From Lunularia cruciata (lineage: Eukaryota > Streptophyta > Marchantiopsida > Lunulariales > Lunulariaceae): DNA of 64,000 nucleotides. Below are positions 47,301 to 56,809 of the stretch, in pieces. Under the pieces are notes generated by a model. It worked only from the letters and a program-made list of their open reading frames with translations, was not told where the DNA came from and did not search any database. The position numbers were made by a program, and so were the translations under genes. The stretch covers positions 36,084,001 to 36,148,000 of the forward strand of contig OX419760.1 in NCBI GenBank assembly GCA_948567375.1. Direction: 5' to 3'. Positions within the stretch are counted from its first letter, which is position 1. Each line of letters begins with the position of its first letter.

Positions 47301-49176
47301 ATTTTCCAACAAGGCTTATGCATTGACCATCTACATGAAGAAGGGTGTAGATTACATGGTGATTTTGGAAGACAAGGAGGCTCTCAAAGCTTTTGAGGAG
47401 CTCAAGCAATCCCTTGTTGTAGCTCCAATTCTTGCTAAACCTGATTGGAGTAAGCCTTTCATCCTCTACACTGATGCTTCTAATGTAGCTATAGGATGCA
47501 CTCTTAGTCAATTAGACCAAGATGGGCATGATCATCCAATAGCTTATGCTAGTAGGCAGATGGTTTCAGCAGAGAAGAACTACTCTGTCACAGAGAGAGA
47601 AGGGTTGGCAGTGATCTTTGGTCTCAAGAAGTTTAGACACTACTTGATTGGAGGGAAAGCCACAATTGTCACGGATCACAAGGCTTTGAAGTACATCTTC
47701 AACAAGCCTAATGTTGAAGGGAGACTAGCAAGGTGGATGATACTCTTGTCTGAGTATGACTACACAATTGAGGATAGGCCAGGAAAGAAACATGCAAATG
47801 CTGATTTGTTATCTAGAGCCTATGATCATGATGGAGATGAGCCAGTAGATGATTCCTTCCCGGATGAGGAGCTCATGACAATCTCAGTCACTCAAGAGAT
47901 TCCAATGGAGTACAAGGAGATTGTGGATTTTGTGACAAGAGGTAACTATCCAGAAGGGATGCATGCTAGGGAGAGGAAGGCCCTTGCAGCAAGATCTAGA
48001 CCTTACACAATGGTGGAGGATATTCTTTTTCACCAAGGAGCAGATGGTCTACTTCGAAAAGCAGTGGGTAAGGAAGAGTCTATCCTACTCATAAAGGAGT
48101 TTCATGAAGGTTTAGTATGTGGAGGACAAGTTGCAGGAAAGGTGACTGCTTTCAAGATTCTAGATGCAGGTTACCATTGGAGAGGGATTTTCAAGGATTG
48201 TCTTGATTATTGCAAAACTTGTCATGTTTGTCAAGCTTTTGCTAGAAAGTCTACATCCACTCCACCACTTAGATCAATTCCATTGCTAGGACCTTTTGAG
48301 AAGTGGGGAATTGATTTTGTAGGACCTCTCAATAGAACCCCAAGGAACAATCGGTACATTGTGGTAGTTACTGATTACCTTACCAAGTGGGTTGAGGCTA
48401 GACCATTGAGGGACAAGAATGAAGATGAAGTGGGTAGATTTCTTTATGAACGCATTATCACTAGGTTTGGATGCCCTTTGGAGTTGGTTTCTGATAGAGG
48501 AGGAGAGTTTACAGGAAGCATTACTACAACCATGCTACGACATTTCTCTATCACACATAGAGTAACTACATCCTATAAGCCAAATTCCAATGGCTTGGCA
48601 GAGAGAACCAATCAGACCTTGTGCATGATGTTGGCCAAAGATGCAGAAATGGAGGGGGCTAAACATCATTGGGACAAGAGGATTCATGCAGTTTTGTGGG
48701 AGTATAGGACAACCATGAAGACTTCCACTGGATATTCTCCATTCCAATTGGTGTATGGTATTGAGTCTACCTTACCTATTCACTTTGATCTTCCTACCTT
48801 CCAAAGCATTCATAGGAGATTGAAGAAAGCACAAGGAAGTGATGCAGGGAAGTCAAGGAAGGATCAACTCATGGAGTTGGAAGAGGCAAGAGCAGTTGCT
48901 ATGGTTCGAGTGGAGCAAGCCCAAAGGAAACAAAAGGAGAGCTATGACAAGAGGCAAGGCAAGAAGAAGGTGGAGCCTTTCAAAGAAGGTGATTGGGTAA
49001 TGTTGTTTGATTCCATTCGATTCAAGAGAGTGCAAAAGAAGTTTTTGCCTAAGTACTTTGGACCTTTCATAGTAGAGAAGGTGTGGGGCAATTACACCTA
49101 TGATCTCAAGGAGTTGGGAGGAAGACACTTTGATAGGATTAACCATGATAAGTTGAAGATGTACCATAGAAGGTAG
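44350..49176 (+). CDS. A3 gag-pol polyprotein
   Basis: One uninterrupted frame of 1608 codons. Gag core at residues about 1-180; CCHC knuckle CFGCGGRGHIQRNC at 282-295; aspartic protease with catalytic DGGS at about 502 and LLLGRPWL following; reverse transcriptase with FIDDFCVYG at 891-899; RNase H with TDAS (Asp 1042) and TDHKAL; integrase zinc domain 1252-1294; DDE core Asp 1322, Asp 1382, Glu 1418 (35 residues between the last two); basic C-terminal domain, no chromodomain. The FIDDF variant and lack of a chromodomain place it with Athila/Tat-like elements. In the zinc domain the second histidine, present in A1 and A2, is Gln 1260 here (HEGLVCGGQVAGK), which may disable integration. The start is the first ATG of the frame and begins the conserved MGKLPVF. 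Confidence 0.96.
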   Translation: MGKLPVFFGKDGEDVEAFVRDFKRACIGNNERRKNEWASLLPDFFENAALTWYESEYQKRERREGEEESWETLTSALIENFLPDESYERLMSEVTFLKQGDGEKVRVYVERVEKLESRFRIVLRKGGDDVETTMIGIGAILTKNFVGGLRPQIRSKVRYEKPSSKVEAIKIAIRMEESLEGDESDLVVKEVVHPPQGYKYGGTSDTLVTRVAPQVVVAPILAPPPKDPLQTITEQLADLKINVVQLWEKREVDQNVGRGPRSYGNYPYRGGQPANNFNDRNCFGCGGRGHIQRNCPNSTYHGGRGYEGANRGKEGGSETQVAPNPNKGKGIASIDVVESKYEKGECSNSKGLNLELLAQEKKRARFAEDVHSSQGFTSSKDTPMSTRSTRTSTPSTTKTPRKKLGMEDFLISKQQWNYNVLEDVGSHKANITVGQLIALNPTLRKELRGGLSSTRSKKKKKAKVPVSMGVVDAKPAPWEACEYASKIDVRVNGHNIKDALVDGGSAVNAMSERLMKKLGMIPSRPSTFVVSMANKQQVRPVGVMDKVVVSVMGVQNLMTFQVLKDSSYDLLLGRPWLRAARTTDRWHKGYLRIGPSNHRVTVPVTNTTNTSHSDTPSSNYWESDSEEGASGVDTSMEEETSTEEDESESDSDVYPLCAMDFAPKPEVLKDPDKSPLTLEEVERRLSTLKYGPNVTKEEKVRFEEIFRKFIHVFAFSYKDLKEVTLEEHKIEVESHARPIRQKQRRISPPISLVVKEEIDKLKEAGFIFEVENSEWVSPIVIVKKKNGKLRVCVDYKKLNAITKKDYYPLPFIDEILEEVAGHERYSFGDGYSGYNQIKIAPEHQQLTTFTTPWGTYAFKVMPFGLCNAPATFQRFMNKVFEPFIGKFVRDFIDDFCVYGSKEEHFEHLIKVLQRLDEANASLNPEKCIFGCEEGLLLGHIISKDGIAVDPEKVRKISDLPFPSSLTKLRQFLGMVGYYRRFIFSFSNKAYALTIYMKKGVDYMVILEDKEALKAFEELKQSLVVAPILAKPDWSKPFILYTDASNVAIGCTLSQLDQDGHDHPIAYASRQMVSAEKNYSVTEREGLAVIFGLKKFRHYLIGGKATIVTDHKALKYIFNKPNVEGRLARWMILLSEYDYTIEDRPGKKHANADLLSRAYDHDGDEPVDDSFPDEELMTISVTQEIPMEYKEIVDFVTRGNYPEGMHARERKALAARSRPYTMVEDILFHQGADGLLRKAVGKEESILLIKEFHEGLVCGGQVAGKVTAFKILDAGYHWRGIFKDCLDYCKTCHVCQAFARKSTSTPPLRSIPLLGPFEKWGIDFVGPLNRTPRNNRYIVVVTDYLTKWVEARPLRDKNEDEVGRFLYERIITRFGCPLELVSDRGGEFTGSITTTMLRHFSITHRVTTSYKPNSNGLAERTNQTLCMMLAKDAEMEGAKHHWDKRIHAVLWEYRTTMKTSTGYSPFQLVYGIESTLPIHFDLPTFQSIHRRLKKAQGSDAGKSRKDQLMELEEARAVAMVRVEQAQRKQKESYDKRQGKKKVEPFKEGDWVMLFDSIRFKRVQKKFLPKYFGPFIVEKVWGNYTYDLKELGGRHFDRINHDKLKMYHRR

Positions 49177-49208
49177 AGAGACCTTCACTTTGAGGACAAA
49201 GTGAAAAC

Positions 49209-49224
49209 TTAGTCCGGGGGTAAA
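49209..49224 (+). promoter_or_regulatory. A3 polypurine tract (plus-strand primer)
   Basis: TTAGTCCGGGGGTAAA directly before the 3' LTR. The same sequence, or one base different, stands before the 3' LTRs of A1 and A2. It is short and only partly purine. Confidence 0.65.
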
Positions 49225-49903
49225 TGTAACACCCATTTGTGCATGTTTGTGGTATTGTGATATTTAGCTTGGTATTACAAGTACTTAAGAGATATTATTT
49301 ATATAGAGATAAAGGATGGTTCTATATTAGTCATGGTTAGCTAAAGTTAGTCATAGCTAAGATAGATGGGACCTTACTTTAGAGGAAGTAGAAAAGATGA
49401 GCACCACTATTTTGGATTTTAGTGTGTTGACTTGGTATTATTCCTAGGTGTTTGGCTTTGGGGAAAGAGTTGAGAACTCTTGGGCCCGCAAGCCTTTTTG
49501 TTTTGGATTCTTCTTTAGTCCAAGGATAGCCCATGTGAAGGAATCCTTGCTTTAGTGGTTGGGTCAAGATAAGGGGAATATGCCCATGTGAATGGATATT
49601 CCTTTCTACTTTTTGACTTTACTTGACTTTTAGTCTAGTAACTTGAGTTACTACGGTAATTAGTAACTTTGGTACGTAACTATTTCACAAGTATATAAAC
49701 AAGGAGTGAGGAGGTACTCATCATCCTTTCATTTGCAACTATCTCTCTCTCATTGAGTTCTCTAGTGAGCAATGTCTTGAGTCTTGGAGTGTTAGCCTTG
49801 GAGGAGTATGATGGAGTTGGGGTTCCTTGCCTTCTTAGTCCATGGTGCGCTACCATAATAGCCATCAGAGGTTCATCCTGAGTGAGAGACAGGCCGGCTC
49901 ACA
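49225..49903 (+). repeat. A3 3' LTR
   Basis: TGTAACACCCATTTG to GGCCGGCTCACA, 679 bases. It is followed by GGAC and the interrupted RNase H codons of B. Confidence 0.97.
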
Positions 49904-51673
49904 GGACACTTTTTCCATGGCCATCGGAGTTGTCTTAAGTCAAAAGGACGAGAAGAAAAAGGACTACCCGGTGTATTATGCCAGCCGACAACTTTCAGTT
50001 TCTGAAAAGAACTATTCAATGACTGAAAGAGAAGCCCTCGGGATGGTGTATGCCTGCAAGAAATTTCATCACTACCTGTTAGGATACAAATTTGTCTTCT
50101 ATGTGGACCATTATGCACTGCAACACTTGGTCAAGAAGGCGGATTTGTCTGGGCAAATTGCACGATGGATCTTGTTGTTACAAGAATTCACATACACTGT
50201 ACAAGTAAGGAAAGGAGCTTCGCATTCAAATGCGGACTTCTTATCCAGTTTGGAAACTCAAGACCAAGATTTGGAAATCAATGATCGGTTTCCTGATGAA
50301 GAGCTACATTATTTAATGACGGTGCAAAGTACGCGGTATGCCGGGGAATATCATTATTTGCATATGTGCCATTGTCTCGAGGGGCTGGATCCGGAACAAA
50401 GGGTTGTCTTCCTTCGGAAAATGGGACCGTACCAATTAAAACACAACATTTTGTTTAAAATGGGCAAAGATGCGATACTTTGGAGATGCCTGGAAGCATA
50501 CGAAGTAGGAGGAGTCATCGATTCCTTGTACTCGGAAGCATCGGGGGGACATTATGCCCTGAAGAATACGGTGAAGAAAATTCTTTTGGCAGGGTATTGG
50601 TGGCCTACGATGTATAAAGATACGCATGCCCATATTTGGAGTTGTGATGCCTGTCAAAGAACAGGGAAACCGACGGCAACTTCCCAGTGGCCTTTGAAAC
50701 CAATTTTGCCTCTGGCCCCATTTGAAAAATGGGGTATTGATTTTGTGGGACCTATTCAACCAGTAACTCGTGTCACAAGGAAGAGTACATCTTAGTATGT
50801 ACGGATTATGCCACCAAGATGGTGGAAGCAGAGTCAACACAAAGAGATGATGCGGAGACAGTAGCAGAATTTTTCTTTTGAAACATCATTTCCCGTTATG
50901 GGTGTCCTCAGGAATTGGTCAGTGATCAAGGAACTCATTTTTTGAACTCAATGGTGGAAGCGTTAACCAAATACTCCCAAATTAAGCATCAGAAGACCAC
51001 GCCTTACAACCCGAAAGAGAATGGACTCACGGAGAAAGCCAATGGATTGTTGTGTAAAATTTTAAATAAGGTGACAGTCAATTATGCCTATGACTAGGAT
51101 ACAAAGTTACCTGCAGTGTTATGGGCATATCGGACAACGGAAAAAATTACTACCAAGCAAACTCCTTATTTTTTGACATACGGATTGCATCCCATATTAC
51201 CAGTTGAGTTTGAAGTACCGACATATAGAATACTTTGCAAAGAACGTTTGTCGGAGGAAGAAAGTCACGATCTTTGGATCCATCAACTGATGTGGTTGGA
51301 AAAGAAAAGGGACGATGCAATGCAAACTACAAAGGAAATTCAAGAACAACGGAAAGTTTGGCACAATAAAAGAATCAAACCTGTGACTGTTCAAGAAGGA
51401 GATCTGGTATTATTATATGATAATCGCCACCTATTTTTTCCAAGAAAATTACATCTGAGGTGGATAGGACTGTATAGCTCTTATACTTATATTGGTTGCG
51501 GAAGTCACTGTGTGATGCACATTTATGATAATGGTTCTATTCAACTCGTAGACCTGGATGGCAATCCTTTTGCAACTCGCGTCAATGGGTGGAGGGTTAG
51601 AAAATATTGGACCCCAAACCCGACTTTGTATAAAACCCCAGTTGTTGGTGTTTGCGGGGACGCTCACATTTGA
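49904..51673 (+). pseudogene. B RNase H and integrase, C-terminal part of broken polyprotein
   Basis: Resumes the frame broken at 42099: RNase H (SMAIGVVLSQ, VYYASRQLS, YVDHYALQ), integrase zinc domain (SGGHYALKN, then CDACQ near 50645), DDE core (GIDFVGP near 50733, SDQGTHF near 50920, GLTEKANG near 51030) and a C-terminal tail to the TGA at 51671-51673. The frame is lost near 50794, and TAG/TGA codons occur near 50847-50881 and 51094-51098. The polypurine tract starts at the stop codon. Non-functional. Confidence 0.9.
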
Positions 51674-51684
51674 GGGAGGGGATA
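51671..51684 (+). promoter_or_regulatory. B polypurine tract
   Basis: TGAGGGAGGGGATA immediately before the 3' LTR start TGTGGTACCC; it overlaps the polyprotein stop codon. Confidence 0.85.
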
Positions 51685-52059
51685 TGTGGTACCCACATTT
51701 TTTGTTTTTTTTTATGGTTAGTAGGGTTTAAGAGACGAAGTAAGCACGGAAAAGTTGAATTGCGGACAAAGAAGAGGCGAAAGTAACTTCGGAGGAAAGC
51801 CAAAGAAGCTGACATCGGATCCAATGATGGAGGTACTCGGAAGAGGAGTACGCCAAAAATAGGCCGAAGATCATTGTCTTCGGGTTGGAAAATGCAGGAA
51901 AGACAAAGACTGTTTAACAACCTCTGTATGTGGCAAGAAAGTAAATTTCAAGAAATGGCGGGGGCATAAGAATCATGTCTTGACAGTGACCGGGAGTGCA
52001 CGCAGAAGAGAGAAAATCACCAATGAAATCGACTGAAGAATGACTGCGATTTGGGGCAA

Positions 52060-52066
52060 TATAAAA
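52060..52066 (+). promoter_or_regulatory. TATA box of B 3' LTR
   Basis: TATAAAA, about 190 bases before the conserved ATG at 52253. The expected transcription start is near 52090. Confidence 0.65.
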
Positions 52067-52252
52067 TTGCGACTGCGCAGGTGGAATTCAAACCCTCTGA
52101 GTAAATTCCCAATTCCTTTGAGTAGTTGTCCTACAATAATGCGTGTCCAGAAGCCCGTCAAGAGTGAAATTTTCCAAAACCCTGAGGGAGTTAGAGTGTC
52201 TCGTCCAAGGGAGGGTCTGATTTTCCAACACCGTAGAACAAGAGAACAAATC

Positions 52253-54573
52253 ATGGTGAAGAGGGTGGCCAACGCTCTGGTAGTGAGAGGTTTTGCAATT
52301 CAAAGAGTAGATGTAGTAGCTAGGATCAAAGTCTTGGTTAGACTTCGTATCACCTTTTTAGCATGGAACTAGAATTTCAGTTTCCTGGGAGTGGTGGCAG
52401 AGATCGCTGCCAGTAATTGTGAAGAGGGTCCCAAAATAGAGGGGAAGAGAGGCAATCCGGCTCGATGGACTGAAACGGATTGGAAGTTAGTCCTGGGGAG
52501 AGAAGCAGGAGAGTCGACATGGATCACCTTCTATCGGAAGTGTGATGGTGCAGAGGAGACAGCGGAGATTCGCAATTTGTTTTTTGCTCCACAAACTACA
52601 AATGGTTACAAGGTGGAATCTTATCGGGACCCAATCCAAAGAAGTATCGTGAGGGCGATGATGGCCATGTTCAAGCCGGAGCAAATGACCTATGTAACCA
52701 TGCAGCAGGCAGTCTTCTTCCATCAGATGTTTGGAGGAGTACCAATGAATTGGGCAAAGTGCTTCCATCACCAAACAAGGCAGATGGTGGTGAATTGGAG
52801 AACGGGCTCGCCACCGCATTATTTCGTACCGTTTGCGGCTCATTTCTACTTTGGGCTGAACTTACTGTCCAAAGATAAGCGTCATCATATGGTCTCACAC
52901 ATGCATCCCAATTTGAGGTAGGAAGCAGATGAAGAGGAGCGATAGTATATGCTTCATCTGCGAGCGAATGACAAATACTTTGCAAGGACAGGACAGTGGA
53001 AGATCAAAGATGTTGCCAGTCCAAAGACAAAGAAGCAAAGTAAACCCGAAGAAGCCAAATCATTGCCCATCCCACGCAAGACTCGGAGGCTGATGTTGAA
53101 GACCACTAAAATTGTCAGAGGGGCATCATCGGAGTCAGAGTCTGATGAAGAAACTGAGTCGCAAGAAGAAGACTCGGAAGAAGAAGAGCTCACCTTGAAA
53201 AGTGAGGAGTCTGGGAGTGACAGTGAGGGTGAACCCGAAGTCCAGCAATCGGTGGTGGTAAGTGAGGCTGGTGAAGCAATGATGGAGAACAAGCCAAAAC
53301 CCGAAGCAAAGAAGGAGTATCCCACGGGGCCAAGTTCAAGAGGCCAAGACGAAGATAGTGCCAACACTATGAAGATACAAAGATCACGACTCGAATGAAG
53401 GAGCCGATGACGCAGGAGAAGACTCCAGATAAAGAAGAAAAATTTGGCGGGATAGCATATTTGACGAGGGTGGTCACACCTTTGCTTGAGCTATTGAGAG
53501 AACATCGTATGGGAATTGCCCAAGATCAAGTGAAAGGGATGAATGAGCTGCAGGTGATGAAGCATCTGTTGAAGGAAGTGCAAGAGCTGCAGGAGCATCA
53601 AGTCCAAAGAAGTGCGGAAATTGAAGATCTTCGGAGGGAGGAAGACTCGAGGAAGGAGATGCTGAGCCTGATACAAGGAAGATGCGCAGAGAAGGAGAAG
53701 GAATTGCAGAAGCAAGCCGGGGAATTGAAGGAGCAGGCGATGTGGCTCAGCAAGATGAAGGAAGAAGTGAGTGATGTGCGCATCAAAAATGTTCAGCTGA
53801 AGGCAATGACTATTGTGATGGAGCAGGAGTTGGATAGCTTGAAGAAGAGTGCCGCAGCAAAAGATCAAGCATGGCAGAGAGAGCTGGCGGCCAGACAAGA
53901 AGAAGAGGAATGACTACGAGAACTCGTCAAAAGTGCGGAATTGCAGAGTATGCAGTATGCAGAGGAGAAGAAGATGCTCACTGTAGAATACAAAGATGAG
54001 TTGGAGATGTATCAAGTGGAGTTGAAGGTGGAAGGTTCTCGAGGATGCGCATCGGAATCAGTAGGGGACATTGCGGGGAAATTACGAGCAATCTTAAGCA
54101 CGGAGGCTGAAGGGAGATTGGAAGAAGCTCGTCTGCATGAGTTGAAATTACTTGTGCAGGAGACTCGGAAGCAAAGAGCCAAGGACGTGGATATGAATAC
54201 CTTGCTAATTTGGTTGAGAGAACGCGTAGATAGAAAAATGTTGGAGGTAGAAAATAATGTTAGTCTTAGGCTAGATTTAGTCAATTCAGAGTTAGAGAAA
54301 ATTTGGACTAGTGTGATAGTGGAGAAGAAACCTGAGGTTGCAGATGTAGGAACTCAAGTGTCATCGGACTTGAGAATTGACACATTAGAGAAGAGTGGGT
54401 CAGGAAATAAGAGTGTAGATGGAGTAAACCAAAGTTCAATTGAAGATTGTAGTGAAGAAGTTGTAGAATTAGTAAAGAAATTAGTAGAGATAGTCATACC
54501 CGAAGAAGGTGAAATAGCAAGAAGATCATCATGTTTGGAAGCTGATGATGAGGTCGACATCGGATTGGGATAG
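52253..54573 (+). pseudogene. LTR-encoded acidic coiled-coil protein in B 3' LTR
   Basis: Most complete copy, about 773 codons. N-terminal domain about 1-230 (VLVRLRITFLAWN; RWTETDWKLVLGREAG; TFYRKCDGAEETAE; HHQTRQMVVNWRTGSPPHYF; AHFYFGLNLL), acidic Ser/Glu tract near 53130-53250, coiled coil about 53520-54290 (heptad-like Leu with Glu/Lys), C-terminus ending DEVDIGLG and stop. Breaks: TAG for TGG near 52371, TAG near 52919 and 52942, a one-base deletion near 53390, TGA near 53911. No catalytic motif, signal peptide or membrane helix is visible and no known family is recognised. The frame starts just after the LTR promoter and ends well before the LTR end. Confidence 0.82.
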
Positions 54574-55370
54574 AAGTCAATTCTAAGATAGGAAAGGGCA
54601 GATATGAAGATATAGATTGTCACTTAGGATCTGTAGGTAGGAAGAGATGTTAGGAAGTGGTGCTAGGTAGGCAAATCTGCCGTTTGCTTCAGTATTTAAG
54701 TGGAGCACTCGCAGTATGATGTTATTTAGTATTCAACTTTCTGAAGATAGATAAAGCGAAGTGATGTTCTCAGTACTCGTCGCTTAAGCTTAATTCCGAT
54801 TGTCAATTTCGTGTTTGTGTTTGTGAGTGTGTGAAGAATTCTGAAGAGCAAGTCAGTGTGTCTGTGGATGTTGGAATCTGCAGCCCTGATCTTCATTCTG
54901 TGTGTTTGATCCTGAGTGAAGTGCATCGGAGCAATGCCTTGACAGATCTGAGAGGAATTGTAGTGTTGTTAGTATTTTGCATTTATGAGTGCAGTACGAA
55001 GTTGATGTGAAGCAATTTTGATCGAGGAAGTTGTGCCTTCAGTGGGTAGGTGGAACACAATTCTAAGGCAAAATCGGTCTTCGCAGTGAAGTGCAGTCTT
55101 TGGGAGAATCTAAATCATCACAATCAAGAGTTGTTTGGACAGAATTTAGTATGATGTGATTATGTGTGCGTATTGTGACAAGTTGTCAAGATTGTGAGCT
55201 TGTTACTCTCTTCTGGGTGTAGTTTCTACCTGAGAGATTAAAGAAGCAATCAAGAAGAACTGCAATTGTGACTTTTGACTTTGTATTTGACCAATTCTGG
55301 ATAGTATCTCTGCGGGAACAAACTTTACTGACCCGATTACCGCAAAAGTGATATTTGCCGGGTTGTCACA

Positions 55371-55400
55371 AGTTTGGAAGCCGATGATGAAGTAGACATC
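55371..55400 (+). mobile_element. H2 LTR continuation (30 bp)
   Basis: AGTTTGGAAGCCGATGATGA and following bases match the LTR-encoded C-terminus (GLEADDEVDI). It joins the H2 sequence interrupted at 31626, and is then cut by D1. Confidence 0.8.
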
Positions 55401-56046
55401 TGTTGTACGTATATACATTGCTACACAACATGCATCGCTACACAACATACATCACTGTCAACATCATACACTATAGAAGCACAACTCGCACATAAGTCAT
55501 ACATAGACTCTAAAGTGCAACAATAATCAAATTGCTTACCACTCTCAACTCAACTCAACTCAAATCAGTACTTGATCTGTCACTCTATAAACTGCCAACA
55601 ACTAGGCATTGATTACAGTCAAGCCACACCCACTCAAGCATAGAGAATCCAAGTGACGCTCACCGGCCTCTGTCCACCATAGCCAAGAACTCGAAAGCTC
55701 AACATCAGAGAAGTGAGCTCTCTAGAGCTCACTTCAAAACTATATCCCTTGGACTCAAGCTAACTTTGAAACCCTAATGGTGCAAAGTGACGGTGGGCCC
55801 CACCGTGAAGTCAGTACCCCAAACACAAAATCTAACCGTCGAAAAGTAGTCTCTGAGAAACGGCTAAAATAACTCTAACTACTATCATTGGAACTCTAGT
55901 GTCCAAGCATCTAGATGCGGCACTACAAATGGCGTGACAGCTATCATGCATATATACATCGCTACACAACATACATCGCTGTCAACATCATACACTATAG
56001 AAGCACAACTCACACATAAATCATACATAGACTCTAAAGTGCCACA
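55401..56046 (-). repeat. D1 3' LTR region, boundaries ambiguous
   Basis: The minus-strand end is clear: ATATACGTACAACA at 55401. The start is either TGTCACGCCATTTG at 55939 (539-base LTR) or TGTGGCACTTTAGAG at 56046, just after the purine-rich AGGAGGGCAA. About 100 bases are repeated directly at roughly 55411-55513 and 55947-56046 (both contain CATACACTATAGAAGCACAA), so the end of the LTR is duplicated next to its start. Nothing coding is seen between 55514 and 55938. Confidence 0.6.
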
Positions 56047-56215
56047 ATTGCCCTCCTAGCTGGCGGTTAGGTCCCTCTAACTCCAGATAGCCATCTACTC
56101 TAAGTATATGGTATACCCTCTAATGGGTAAAGATCAGGAGGCCGGGTGCTATGGAGCCCCATTGTTAGTTGCATGTCTGCAATCTATACCATATAAAGAA
56201 TAAACTAGCTATAGG

Positions 56216-56809
56216 TCAAGTACAACTAGGACATAACCACTATCCCTGAGGAACCACCGTGAGGGGAGGAGTCATACATACCATATGCCATCCTCTCGAA
56301 CAGCTATCACATACTAACATAGTAGCAGCTCCACCAGAAGAGCCACATAACATACACCTCAAGCCTGCACGTACAAGTGCCAAGCTTGGGTCCATAGTAC
56401 CATCAATGTTTGGAAGGTGGCATGGCGCACAATTGCGCACATGATCTTTCCAAACAACACCATCACGTCCTTCTAACACAAGGACTCCAAATGGCAAAAC
56501 CTCATGCACTCTCAAGATAGTGCGGCCTGTAGAAACATCAAGTGTCGTCGGTGCTGTCTGCTGTAGATATACATAGTTGCCTAGATGAAATCAATGGATT
56601 GAGGGTCTATACACTCCTCCTTGAATAGTAGCATAGCGTAAAGTATCTCTATGTTGAGCAATCGCCAAGTTCTCAAAGGCCATCGGCATCACTCTCCAAA
56701 AGATCTCTCCCCGCTGAGAACATGCGCTCATCCATACATCGGGGTCATCCAAGTCCAAAACTACAATAGCATCAACAAATAGCTGCAGGTAAATCTGGAT
56801 CTTGTCCAT
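56216..56809 (-). pseudogene. D1 integrase C-terminal region and PHD finger
   Basis: One minus-strand frame from 56809. It runs through a GPY/F-like region (ILRVHEVLPFGVLVLEGRDG, then VRNCAPCHLPNIDGTMDP) into a full C4HC3 PHD finger: CMLC, 11 residues, CDSC, 4 residues, H, 2 residues, C, 14 residues, CPSC. The protein ends one codon later (stop 56216-56218). Two in-frame stops interrupt it: TGA for CGA near 56591 and TAG at 56240-56242. PHD fingers bind histone H3 tails, so it is probably a chromatin-targeting module analogous to the chromodomain of chromoviruses. The integrase frame shifts into this one near 56790. Confidence 0.88.

Larger units (their letters stand above)
42100..49903 (+). 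mobile_element. A3: young, nearly intact Gypsy LTR retrotransposon
   Basis: Full length, 7804 bases: LTRs 42100-42778 and 49225-49903, primer site, leader, ORF1, gag-pol, tract CCGGGGGTAAA. Read by eye, the two 679-base LTRs differ at two positions (GTGTGTGG versus GTTTGTGG; CCTTACTTTAG versus CCTTGCTTTAG), so the insertion is recent. GGAC flanks both ends (42096-42099 and 49904-49907), a four-base target duplication. It splits the RNase H codons of B exactly after VYVD. All frames are open; one zinc ligand of the integrase is changed. Confidence 0.97.
31627..55370 (+). mobile_element. B: Athila/Tat-like Gypsy element with ~3.7-kb LTRs, interrupted twice
   Basis: 5' LTR 31627-37703 (interrupted), tRNA-Asp primer site 37711-37728, Gag, protease, RT, RNase H, integrase, polypurine tract 51671-51684, 3' LTR 51685-55370. 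Without the inverted solo LTR (34965-37562) and A3 (42100-49903) it would be about 13.3 kb. Flanks GGGTT (31622-31626) and AGTTT (55371-55375) fit a five-base duplication of GGTTT with one change on each side; the joined flanks reproduce the H2 LTR sequence. The polyprotein is broken, so it is not autonomous. Confidence 0.93.
51685..55370 (+). repeat. B 3' LTR, complete, 3686 bp
   Basis: TGTGGTACCCACATTTTTTG to CGGGTTGTCACA. It is uninterrupted and therefore the reference for the family. It contains a TATA box at 52060 and a coding region to 54573. The remaining 800 bases (54574-55370) are non-coding; they match 34304-34964 plus 37568-37703 of the 5' LTR. Confidence 0.95.

Noticed and set aside
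37788-51673. Two independent partial elements instead of one element B split by A3
   Set aside because: The GGAC duplication and the exact continuation of RNase H codons across A3 show a single interrupted element.
52253-53400. An envelope-like protein as the identity of the LTR-encoded frame
   Set aside because: No signal peptide, membrane helix or cysteine pattern is visible, and it lies in the LTR instead of after pol.
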